From positions 1 to 5,165 of the forward strand of contig JAKLIS010000128.1 of NCBI GenBank assembly GCA_022709485.1: a DNA stretch of 5,165 nt, given 5' to 3'. This document shows, in pieces, positions 1-5,165 of this stretch. The translations under genes and the position numbers were made by a program. This DNA is from Elusimicrobiota bacterium. GTDB lineage: Bacteria > Elusimicrobiota > Elusimicrobia > F11. Within the stretch, counting starts at the first letter, position 1. Every line of letters begins with the position of its first letter. The notes beneath the pieces are model-generated. The model did not search any database. It saw nothing but the letters and a program-made list of their open reading frames with translations, and was not told the DNA's origin.

Positions 1-221
1 CCATTGAATCCATGGCCCAGCTCATTATTAGGCTGTGCAAAAGCAAGAGCCGAGTGGTGACCCGTCCTTTGCCGGAAGACGATCCAAAAGTCCGCCAACC
101 GGACATTACTCTGGCAAAAGAAGTTTTGAAGTGGGTTCCGAGATTTCCAATTGAAGCCGGCCTTAGAAACACCATCCGATGGTTTAAAGCTGAAAAATTA
201 AAATCCAAGGGGAAAAGATAA
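1..221 (+). CDS. Extended SDR, UDP-glucuronate decarboxylase-like (C-terminal fragment)
   Basis: This is the 3' end of a gene whose start lies left of the window; the frame is open from base 3 with no stop before TAA at 219-221, giving about 72 visible residues. The segment RPLPEDDPKVRQPDITLAKE is the characteristic C-terminal stretch of nucleotide-sugar epimerase/dehydratase-type extended SDRs, closest to UDP-glucuronate decarboxylase (UDP-xylose synthase), which makes UDP-xylose from UDP-glucuronate in the cytoplasm for glycan synthesis. The following GL-x-x-TI-x-x-F helix also fits the family. The Rossmann NAD-binding motif and the YxxxK active site lie outside the window, so the exact substrate cannot be confirmed; a related 4,6-dehydratase or epimerase is the alternative. 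The ATG at 12 is internal, not a real start, because the upstream residues (IES) continue the family alignment. The next gene starts 3 nt after the stop, suggesting one operon. Confidence 0.85.
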   Translation, partial: IESMAQLIIRLCKSKSRVVTRPLPEDDPKVRQPDITLAKEVLKWVPRFPIEAGLRNTIRWFKAEKLKSKGKR

Positions 222-224
222 ACC

Positions 225-2231
225 ATGTTTAAAACGCATAACCCGCGCGGGTTTCTCATTTGCATAGCGGTCACCCTGTTTTTCCTGGGAATTTATTTGT
301 TCGGCTGGCTGGATACTTTGGAGCTGAAAACCGTGGACTTTCGCTTTCAGTGGCGCGGGGACAGGGCCATCAATAAAGACATCATGATTATCGGTATTGA
401 TGAAAAATCTATCGAAGAATTGGGGCGGTGGCCCTGGCCGAGGTCCACTCACGCGGCTCTCATTCGTAAATTGTCCCAAGCCGGCGCGAAAGTCGTTGCC
501 TTCGACACGATGTTTACCGAACCTGACATCCAAAACCCCGTAGCCGACGAAGAAATAGGGAAGGCTGCCCAAGAGGCCGGTAATGTTGTTTCTTCCTTCT
601 TTTTTAAAGATGGGATTGACCGGATATTTGGCAAAACGGTCAAATTTCCCATCGAGGGCTTGGCGGAAGCCAGTTATGTGGGATTTGTGAACCTTGAACC
701 GGATTTCGACGGGGTCACCCGCCGGGCGGCTCTTTACGCTGTTTATAAGGAAAATGAGGAAGTCTATCCTTCGCTCGCCGTGGCCACATTGGCCCTGAGC
801 CAGAAGAAATCATTTTCAGAAATTCTTCCGGACCTTCCGGCGGTTGTTTCCTCGGACCCCGCGCTCGCGGTCAATAATATTTTTATTAATTACACCTATG
901 AGTATCCCATTGTGTCTTATGCCGATGTTTTAAAAAGCACCGGCACTCTAGAAGAAACTTTTAAGGGGAAGATAGTTTTTGTGGGGGCAACAGCAGCCGC
1001 TTTGTTCGACATGAAAGCCATTCCCCTGGTGTCAAAATACGCGGGGGTCTTGGTTCACGCCAATATTCTGGACAATTTAATCTCCCGTCAATGGATTCGA
1101 GAAGTCCCGAATTATGTGACGGTGTTGTACATCATTTTGGTGGGACTCATATTGGGCTTTTTCCTCCCGCGTTTTTCCCCTTGGGTAAAAATGGGCGTTT
1201 TCATTTTTGTGACGGCGGGCGTGGTGGCTTCCGGATATTGGGTCTTTTCATCAATGAACATGGTCCTTCATATTGTCCCGCCCTTTTTAACCGCTATTGC
1301 CTGCTACGGGGGCACGGTGTTCTACCGGCTTTTAATTGAAGAGAGAGAAAAGAGAAAAATAAAAGGAAGCTTTAAACAATACCTCTCGCCAAAGATTATC
1401 GAGATCATCACAAAGGACCCGACCAAGTTGAAATTGGGGGGGGAAGAACGGGAGGTGTCTGTATTTTTCTTGGATATCGCGGGTTTCACCACGATGTCGG
1501 AAGCGCTCAAGCCCACGCAGCTCGTTGAAGTGATGAACCAGGTCCTTACCCGGTTTAGCAATGTCATTTTAAAGCACGAGGGACTTATAAATAAATACAT
1601 CGGGGATTGCATCATGGCGTTTTGGAACGCCCCGGTGGATCAGCCCCGCCACTCGGTCCAAGCGTGTCTAGCCGCTTTGGATTGCATTGCCGCCATTCCG
1701 GGGTTAAATGAAAATCTTCAGTCTCAGGGACTTCCCAGTATTGATTGCCGAATTGGCATTAACACCGGTACTGTGGTTGTGGGGAATATGGGTTCCCAGG
1801 AAAGATTTGACTACACCGTTATGGGAGATCCCGTCAATCTCGCCTCCCGTCTTGAAGGAGCCAACAAGGAATATCACACCCATATCATGATCTCAGACGT
1901 TACTTTTGAAAAATCCCGGGAGGAGATTGAAGCCCGCGATTTGGATTTAATCCGCGTCAAAGGTAAAAAAGAACCCCGTCGTGTTTATGAACTCCTCTGC
2001 CGGCGGGGACAACTTACTTCCGACCTCTCAACGGGGCGGGAGAAATATCACCAAGCCCTAAAGTTATATCGGGATAAAAATTTCGAGGAAGCTCTTCACA
2101 TGTTTGAGGAAGTATTGAACTTCCTGCCGAATGATCATCTGGTGCGCAAGTATTTGGAACGCATCCGAACCTTCCGAGTGAATCCCCCGCCTCCCAATTG
2201 GGACGGCGTTTTTGAAATGAAGACGAAGTAA
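225..2231 (+). CDS. CHASE2-domain membrane adenylate cyclase, class III
   Basis: This 668-residue protein is a complete receptor cyclase predicted to make cAMP from ATP in response to an extracytoplasmic signal. TM1 spans about residues 9-27. The CHASE2 sensor (about 28-290, periplasmic) shows GIDEKSIEELGRWPWPR, AFDTMFTEPD and GKIVFVGAT...VHANILDN. Three further membrane helices lie at about 297-315, 322-343 and 347-369. The linker (FKQYLSPKIIEII) leads into the cyclase domain at about 407-585. Metal ligands D417 (FLDIAGFT) and D461 (YIGD), adenine-recognition pair K457 and T531, and transition-state residues N538 and R542 are all present, so it should be active and ATP-specific. A TPR-like helical pair (about 604-640) and a PPPPNWDGVF tail end the protein. 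The ATG is 3 nt after the preceding stop; the best Shine-Dalgarno match (AAGGGG, 207-212) is rather far away at 12 nt. The ligand is unknown. Confidence 0.95.
   Translation: MFKTHNPRGFLICIAVTLFFLGIYLFGWLDTLELKTVDFRFQWRGDRAINKDIMIIGIDEKSIEELGRWPWPRSTHAALIRKLSQAGAKVVAFDTMFTEPDIQNPVADEEIGKAAQEAGNVVSSFFFKDGIDRIFGKTVKFPIEGLAEASYVGFVNLEPDFDGVTRRAALYAVYKENEEVYPSLAVATLALSQKKSFSEILPDLPAVVSSDPALAVNNIFINYTYEYPIVSYADVLKSTGTLEETFKGKIVFVGATAAALFDMKAIPLVSKYAGVLVHANILDNLISRQWIREVPNYVTVLYIILVGLILGFFLPRFSPWVKMGVFIFVTAGVVASGYWVFSSMNMVLHIVPPFLTAIACYGGTVFYRLLIEEREKRKIKGSFKQYLSPKIIEIITKDPTKLKLGGEEREVSVFFLDIAGFTTMSEALKPTQLVEVMNQVLTRFSNVILKHEGLINKYIGDCIMAFWNAPVDQPRHSVQACLAALDCIAAIPGLNENLQSQGLPSIDCRIGINTGTVVVGNMGSQERFDYTVMGDPVNLASRLEGANKEYHTHIMISDVTFEKSREEIEARDLDLIRVKGKKEPRRVYELLCRRGQLTSDLSTGREKYHQALKLYRDKNFEEALHMFEEVLNFLPNDHLVRKYLERIRTFRVNPPPPNWDGVFEMKTK
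2188..2213 (+). terminator. Terminator-like hairpin inside the 3' end of the cyclase gene
   Basis: CGCC-TCCC (2188-2195) pairs with GGGA-GGCG (2200-2203 and 2205-2208), leaving an AATT loop and one bulged C at 2204. Five T residues follow directly at 2209-2213. This is the layout of a rho-independent terminator for rightward transcripts. It lies entirely within codons for the PPNWDGVF tail, ending 18 nt before the stop. The convergent gene begins its stop codon only 23 nt after the cyclase stop, which leaves no room for a terminator between them. The T-run is short, and the opposite strand has no T-run, so any action would be one-directional. Confidence 0.45.
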
Positions 2232-2254
2232 TTGGTGAGCTGTTAATTCAGAAG

Positions 2255-3061
2255 TTAATAGTGGCTCAAGCTTCCGTCGATTTGGGATCGTTTTAAAGCG
2301 AATTTAAAGGCAAAAATTCCCACCGGCCATATCACGACAGAAAATCCCAAAAGAAATAAAAGATGAGGTTGAATATCACCAAACCCCGCGTTTGACAGAA
2401 GGCTTTGTCTCAAGGCTTTGAGGGCGTGGGTCATGGGTATCCAGTTGGAAATGGATTTCATCCAATCCGGCAGAATGTCTGGCGGGAAATATACTCCTCC
2501 CATCAGTTCCGAGGCGGTCACCAATACCCATGTGACGGGATTGCCTCGCTTGAAACGGAGAATAAAAGCCGCGGCCACCATTCCCAGCCCCATAAACGTG
2601 GTTAAGGTCAAAAGAACGGAAACCGCCCCGGCGAAAAAGTTGGCGTTTCCCAGCGTAAGGCCAAAAAGGGCAAATCCCACAACAAAATAAAACACCACCT
2701 CCCCCGTGGCATAGAGAAAATCCCAAAGGCTCGAGCCAGCCAAGTAAACCGGAATGGTGACTGGGGTGGCCAAAACCGATTCCAGCGTTCCCATATACTG
2801 CTCCGATCGAATATTTTGAGAAAAAGACGTGAGTCCGGCGGTTTGAAAGGTGGAAAACGCGATTCCGATGAGCACGAACGGGAAATATTGGCCTCCGTAA
2901 GAAGCCAAATGTCCGGACACTCCCGCATCAAACAGTTGAGCCACGAAATAGAATGTGGCCGCGTTAAAAAAAACGCTGGCGATATCGAGTAAAAAGGCGA
3001 ACCGGTAACTGATGGTTTGATAAAAATCCCGCAAAAGAAAGGCTTGGAGTGTCTTAAGCAT
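2255..3061 (-). CDS. ABC-2 type transporter permease
   Basis: This 268-residue integral membrane protein is the membrane half of an ABC-2 family transporter, a group that mainly exports drugs, lipids or polysaccharides. Six hydrophobic segments are visible at about residues 21-42, 57-79, 108-134, 141-169, 175-193 and 233-255. The segment EQYMGTLESVLATP (about 88-100) is the usual cytoplasmic ATPase-coupling region, and YFPPDILPDWMKSISNWIPMTHALKALR between TM5 and TM6 is the classic ABC-2 loop, written here as positions 191-218. The start at 3061 is chosen because it overlaps the ATPase stop by 8 nt (3054-3061) and has AAGGA about 5 nt upstream. A longer reading from 3142 would add 27 residues that lie wholly over the ATPase gene in another frame. 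Translation is probably coupled to the ATPase. The substrate cannot be read from the sequence. Its 3' end converges with the cyclase gene, 23 nt apart. Confidence 0.92.
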   Translation of the reverse strand: MLKTLQAFLLRDFYQTISYRFAFLLDIASVFFNAATFYFVAQLFDAGVSGHLASYGGQYFPFVLIGIAFSTFQTAGLTSFSQNIRSEQYMGTLESVLATPVTIPVYLAGSSLWDFLYATGEVVFYFVVGFALFGLTLGNANFFAGAVSVLLTLTTFMGLGMVAAAFILRFKRGNPVTWVLVTASELMGGVYFPPDILPDWMKSISNWIPMTHALKALRQSLLSNAGFGDIQPHLLFLLGFSVVIWPVGIFAFKFALKRSQIDGSLSHY

Positions 3062-3830
3062 ATTGTTCCTTCGCTTCCCGGTCCACGGTTTTGAGATAGA
3101 ACTCTTCCAATGTTGAATCTTGAAGGGTTTGCTTAAGCTCATGGGACGAAAGCTGGGAAATCATCTGGCCGTTTTTCAAAATAATTATTATATCGGCCAC
3201 TTTTCGGGCTTCTTCGAGCAAGTGTGTGGACAAAACGACGGTTTTTTTCTGAATCCGCGTGACGTGATCTTTTAAAAGGCGGCGCAGGCGCTGAACGCCA
3301 TGCGGATCCAAGTGGCGGAACGGTTCGTCCAATAGGAGGATGGGAGGATTGTGAAGCAAAGAACGAAGAAGACCTATCTTTTGAATTGTGCCGGAAGAAA
3401 GTTTGAGGACCATTTTTTCAAGTTCATGGGTTAAATCCAATTGAAGAGCCAAATTTCCAATTTGACGATCCCGCGATTTGGGATCTATCTTATAAAAGGT
3501 CGAGAAAAAATTTAGGTTTTGCATCCCGGTCAGGCGGCCGTAAAAACCGCTCTTCTCGTCGGCCGGCATCCAGCCGATTTGAGATCTTGTCAGTCCCGGA
3601 TCGTCTTTAGGGGAATGTCCGAATATGGTGACCGATCCGGATGACGGCTGAATTAATCCCGCCAAAATTTTTAATAAGGTGGTTTTTCCGGACCCATTGG
3701 GGCCTAAAAGGACCAATGTTTTTCCAATGGGGACTTGAAATGATATTTGATCGAGAGCTTTTTTTCCCTGATTTTTCGGGTAAACCTTGGACAGGTTTTC
3801 CACATGAACAGCAACGGCGGCTTCTTCCAT
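3054..3830 (-). CDS. ABC transporter ATP-binding protein (ABC-2 partner, divergent Q-loop)
   Basis: This 258-residue nucleotide-binding subunit powers the overlapping permease gene. Walker A is GPNGSGKT (43-50), the signature is LSSGT (144-148), Walker B is ILLLDEP with D168 and catalytic E169, the D-loop is HLDP (173-176), and the switch histidine is H203 in STHLLEEA. The Q-loop position reads GWMPADEKSGFYGRLTG (86-102), with alanine where the usual glutamine sits. Q-loops of the DERSFYWRLTG kind and SSG signatures are, from memory, a recurrent ABC-2-associated subfamily, so this is probably ancestral divergence rather than decay. The ATG at 3830 is chosen because the homologous region begins there, but it has no good Shine-Dalgarno; an internal GTG at 3803 (residue V10) is a less likely alternative. 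The frame stays open upstream to a GTG at 3959, but that extension would run through the palindromic repeat. The stop overlaps the permease start. No convincing promoter is seen upstream. Confidence 0.94.
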   Translation of the reverse strand: MEEAAVAVHVENLSKVYPKNQGKKALDQISFQVPIGKTLVLLGPNGSGKTTLLKILAGLIQPSSGSVTIFGHSPKDDPGLTRSQIGWMPADEKSGFYGRLTGMQNLNFFSTFYKIDPKSRDRQIGNLALQLDLTHELEKMVLKLSSGTIQKIGLLRSLLHNPPILLLDEPFRHLDPHGVQRLRRLLKDHVTRIQKKTVVLSTHLLEEARKVADIIIILKNGQMISQLSSHELKQTLQDSTLEEFYLKTVDREAKEQYA

Positions 3831-3890
3831 AAATTCATTGTGATAATTTTTAAACCGAAAGACAAATGGATCATTTGAGGAAACAAACGT

Positions 3891-3945
3891 AGCGTCATTC
3901 CTGCGCAAGCCTGCCTCGCCGGCAGTCAGGCGAGAAAATGACGCT
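3891..3945. repeat. Imperfect palindromic intergenic element (REP/MITE-like)
   Basis: The outer arms AGCGTCATT (3891-3899) and AATGACGCT (3937-3945) are perfect 9-bp inverted repeats. Inside, CTCGCC (3915-3920) pairs with GGCGAG (3929-3934), or alternatively CTGCC (3911-3915) with GGCAG (3921-3925); the two inner folds exclude each other. A further 5-bp inverted repeat, GCGGA/TCCGC (3946-3950, 3960-3964), adjoins it and contains another CGTCA. The CGTCATTCCTGCGCAAGC wording resembles dispersed palindromes common in many bacterial genomes. Only one copy is in this window and no clear target-site duplication is visible. It sits between the secreted-protein gene and the ATPase gene, both leftward, so it would be in their shared transcript if they form an operon. 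Confidence 0.65.
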
Positions 3946-3974
3946 GCGGAAGTCGTCACTCCGCGAAACCTGGC

Positions 3975-4469
3975 TTATTCGGTGATAGAGAGTAAAACGG
4001 GGCTGGAAAGGGTGGCGGCTTTCATGATCCCTCTTTGGACATAGGTAATTCTGACTTTGACAATAGCGGTAAGAGGGCATATGTTGGAGGGGGGGGTATA
4101 AATATGTTCAAAAAAAGAATTTATTCCGGGCGCCAGGGAAATGGTTTGAAGCGCCGAAAGAGAGCGGCCCGGCAGAAGTGTTCCCGGGACCAGGGACTGG
4201 CACTCTGATTTAACAACGTGAAGAGATGATTGAATTTCCACCTGAGGAAATGAACGGTTGGATTTATTTTTCGTCGTCACACGGTAGATCATTTCGTCAG
4301 TTTTTTTAAATTTTAAATTTCCACTCGACGCTTCTTTGTCGCATTTAAAAAATTTGGCTTGGACTTCCATCCCATTCACATCCCCAAGTTCGACTGTGGC
4401 CTCCGCCGCGTGAAGAAAAGGATTCACCAGAAATAAGGTTAAACCGATAAAGAAAATTAATTCCCTCAT
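3975..4469 (-). CDS. Predicted secreted protein of unknown function
   Basis: I do not recognise this 164-residue protein. It begins with a clear signal peptide: a short start with R2, a hydrophobic core (about 4-19) and possible cleavage sites after LHA (21) or AEA (24), so the mature product should be periplasmic or surface exposed. The mature part has alternating polar and hydrophobic residues (for example 60-90 and 134-144) suggesting a beta-rich fold, and three cysteines (C43, C90, C131), allowing one disulfide. No catalytic motif is seen. The ATG at 4469 is preferred because it opens the signal peptide directly; an in-frame TTG at 4487 would add six residues, and neither has a good Shine-Dalgarno. 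A run of eight C on the coding strand encodes T125-P127. The ATPase gene follows 144 bp downstream on the same strand, so it may be an accessory of that transporter, but this is inference. The FecR gene is divergent, 128 bp away. Confidence 0.75.
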   Translation of the reverse strand: MRELIFFIGLTLFLVNPFLHAAEATVELGDVNGMEVQAKFFKCDKEASSGNLKFKKTDEMIYRVTTKNKSNRSFPQVEIQSSLHVVKSECQSLVPGTLLPGRSLSALQTISLAPGINSFFEHIYTPPSNICPLTAIVKVRITYVQRGIMKAATLSSPVLLSITE

Positions 4470-4542
4470 GGCTGGAGTGTACCCCAACCCCTGTGAAATT
4501 TATGTGGCAGACAAATGGCAAAAAATAGAAAATGGAAGCCAA

Positions 4543-4573
4543 TTGAATTACATTCACTAAAAATGCTTAAAAT
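4543..4573 (+). promoter_or_regulatory. Possible sigma70-type promoter for the FecR-domain gene
   Basis: TTGAAT (4543-4548, 4 of 6 to the -35 consensus) and TAAAAT (4568-4573, 5 of 6 to the -10 consensus) lie 19 nt apart, a little wider than ideal. A start near 4580 would give a leader of about 18 nt ending in a strong ribosome binding site. The whole 4470-4597 gap is AT-rich and divergent, so it should also hold the promoter of the leftward secreted-protein gene, but I see no clear boxes for that one. The assignment is by eye and weak, since AT-rich DNA gives such matches by chance. Confidence 0.3.
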
Positions 4574-4587
4574 CAATCAATTTCGAC

Positions 4588-4592
4588 GGAGG
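4588..4592 (+). promoter_or_regulatory. Ribosome binding site of the FecR-domain gene
   Basis: GGAGG lies 5 nt upstream of the ATG at 4598, a near-perfect Shine-Dalgarno at good spacing. It fixes the start codon of the downstream gene. It is much stronger than anything in front of the other genes in this window. Confidence 0.85.
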
Positions 4593-4597
4593 CAGAT

Positions 4598-5165
4598 ATG
4601 GGTTTAGAGAACCGTTTTCGAGGGACTTTGCTGGGAGTTGTTTTATTGGGCGCCGCATTGGGATTGGGAGGGGAAGAAAGTCCCTTAAAGGAGTACCGGA
4701 TTACCGGCGCCAAGGGCCCTACCGGCGTGGTTCCAGGGTCAACCAGAAATGCCTCTCCAGCCGTCCCGGGGATGATTATCCTTGAAGGGGATCACCTGGT
4801 CACTGGCAAAAAAGGGCACATAGAAATTGCCACAAAAGAGGGAAATATCATCCAGCTTAAGGAAAAATCAAGCCTCCAGGTCGAAAAGATTTCGTCCCAT
4901 CGGAATATTTTCTCCTTGAAGCTGGGAACTCTCCTGGCCCGGTTGGCCCCGAGCCCCCAACCGAATAAAAATTTTTATTTCTTTCGCACTCCCGTTTGTG
5001 TGAGCGCCGTTCGAGGAACGGAGTTGGGCATATCCGTGAATGAATCCGGCGCGGTAGAGGCGGGTGTGGTGGAAGGATCGGTTGAAATCAGCACCGGATC
5101 CCTTATCTCGGAAGAAGAAGAGGAGAGCCAGATTTCCACCGGAACGGTGGCCGCCACCGCGCCTG
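4598..5165 (+). CDS. Secreted FecR-domain protein (C-terminus beyond window)
   Basis: The frame is open from the ATG at 4598 to the window end, giving 189 residues. Residues 1-24 form a signal sequence (R6 and R8, then a hydrophobic stretch rich in L, G and V) without an obvious A-x-A cleavage site. The FecR domain spans about 58-165: GMIILEGDHLVTGKKGHIEI, then a repeat-rich beta region, then RTPVCVSAVRGTELGISV and AGVVEGSVEI. The RTP...AVRGTEF-type core is the family hallmark. Classic FecR is an inner-membrane anti-sigma regulator of iron uptake, but this protein lacks the N-terminal anti-sigma part and is exported directly, so it belongs to the stand-alone periplasmic or surface FecR-domain group whose role is largely unknown. 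A short acidic run (SEEEEES, 171-177) follows the domain. Cytoplasm-facing partners, if any, would be beyond the right edge. Its own rightward promoter region is divergent from the secreted-protein gene. Confidence 0.88.
   Translation, partial: MGLENRFRGTLLGVVLLGAALGLGGEESPLKEYRITGAKGPTGVVPGSTRNASPAVPGMIILEGDHLVTGKKGHIEIATKEGNIIQLKEKSSLQVEKISSHRNIFSLKLGTLLARLAPSPQPNKNFYFFRTPVCVSAVRGTELGISVNESGAVEAGVVEGSVEISTGSLISEEEEESQISTGTVAATAP

Noticed and set aside
198..572. 124-residue open frame opposite the start of the cyclase
   Set aside because: It is antisense to a well-supported gene, has no family resemblance and no convincing start signal.
2236..2268. Inverted repeat TGAGC/GCTCA between the convergent genes as a bidirectional terminator
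   Set aside because: The stem is only 5 bp with a 23-nt loop and neither side is followed by a T-run.
2961..2976. GCGTT-A6-AACGC inverted repeat within the permease gene
   Set aside because: It is short, within coding sequence for a membrane helix, and has no context suggesting a function.
3062..3142. N-terminal extension of the permease by 27 residues from a start at 3142
   Set aside because: It lies wholly over the ATPase coding sequence in another frame, looks nothing like a permease N-terminus, and the ATG at 3061 has a good ribosome binding site.
3831..3959. N-terminal extension of the ATPase from a GTG at 3959
   Set aside because: The added 43 residues are translated from the palindromic repeat and AT-rich spacer and precede the normal start of the nucleotide-binding domain; the open frame is probably accidental.
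4975..5157. 60-residue leftward open frame at the right end
   Set aside because: It is the serine- and threonine-rich shadow of the FecR-domain gene, whose core motif fixes the true frame.
1..5165. CRISPR array, tRNA, rRNA, riboswitch, transposase or phage genes
   Set aside because: Read by eye on both strands, no spaced direct repeats, cloverleaf, conserved rRNA segment, recognisable aptamer or mobile-element protein was found.

Overview
The window reads as chromosomal DNA from a Gram-negative-type bacterium with roughly balanced base composition. It holds six protein-coding genes, two of them cut by the window edges. Secreted proteins with N-terminal signal sequences, a CHASE2-type receptor cyclase, a FecR-domain protein and an intergenic palindrome of the GTCATTCCTGCG type are all combinations seen in uncultivated or environmental lineages (Omnitrophota, Nitrospinota/Nitrospirota and deltaproteobacteria-like groups). 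The taxon is an inference and could not be fixed from the sequence.

Layout, left to right. (1) 1-221, plus strand: the C-terminal end of an extended short-chain dehydrogenase, most like UDP-glucuronate decarboxylase. (2) 225-2231, plus strand, 3 nt after the first gene: a complete membrane receptor adenylate cyclase with a CHASE2 sensor, three membrane segments, a class III catalytic domain with all key residues and a TPR-like tail. A terminator-like hairpin lies inside its last codons. (3) 2255-3061 and 3054-3830, minus strand, convergent with the cyclase: an ABC-2 permease and its ATPase, overlapping by 8 nt. The ATPase belongs to a divergent type with no glutamine in the Q-loop and an LSSGT signature. 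(4) 3831-3974: the gap upstream of the ATPase, containing an imperfect palindromic repeat with 9-bp perfect outer arms at 3891-3945. (5) 3975-4469, minus strand: a small predicted secreted protein of unknown function. (6) 4470-4597: a divergent intergenic region. (7) 4598-5165, plus strand, running off the window: a secreted FecR-domain protein with a strong ribosome binding site.

How the genes may work together. The decarboxylase and cyclase look co-transcribed, so a cAMP signalling receptor sits directly behind a sugar-nucleotide gene. The ATPase and permease form a two-component export (or membrane-integrity) transporter, possibly transcribed together with the secreted protein upstream. 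The FecR-domain protein starts a separate rightward unit. Most of the content is recognisable at family level. I do not see convincing evidence of a wholly new system. The less ordinary items are the secreted orphan protein next to the divergent ABC transporter, the palindromic element between them, the terminator embedded in the cyclase coding sequence, and two runs of eight G in coding sequence.
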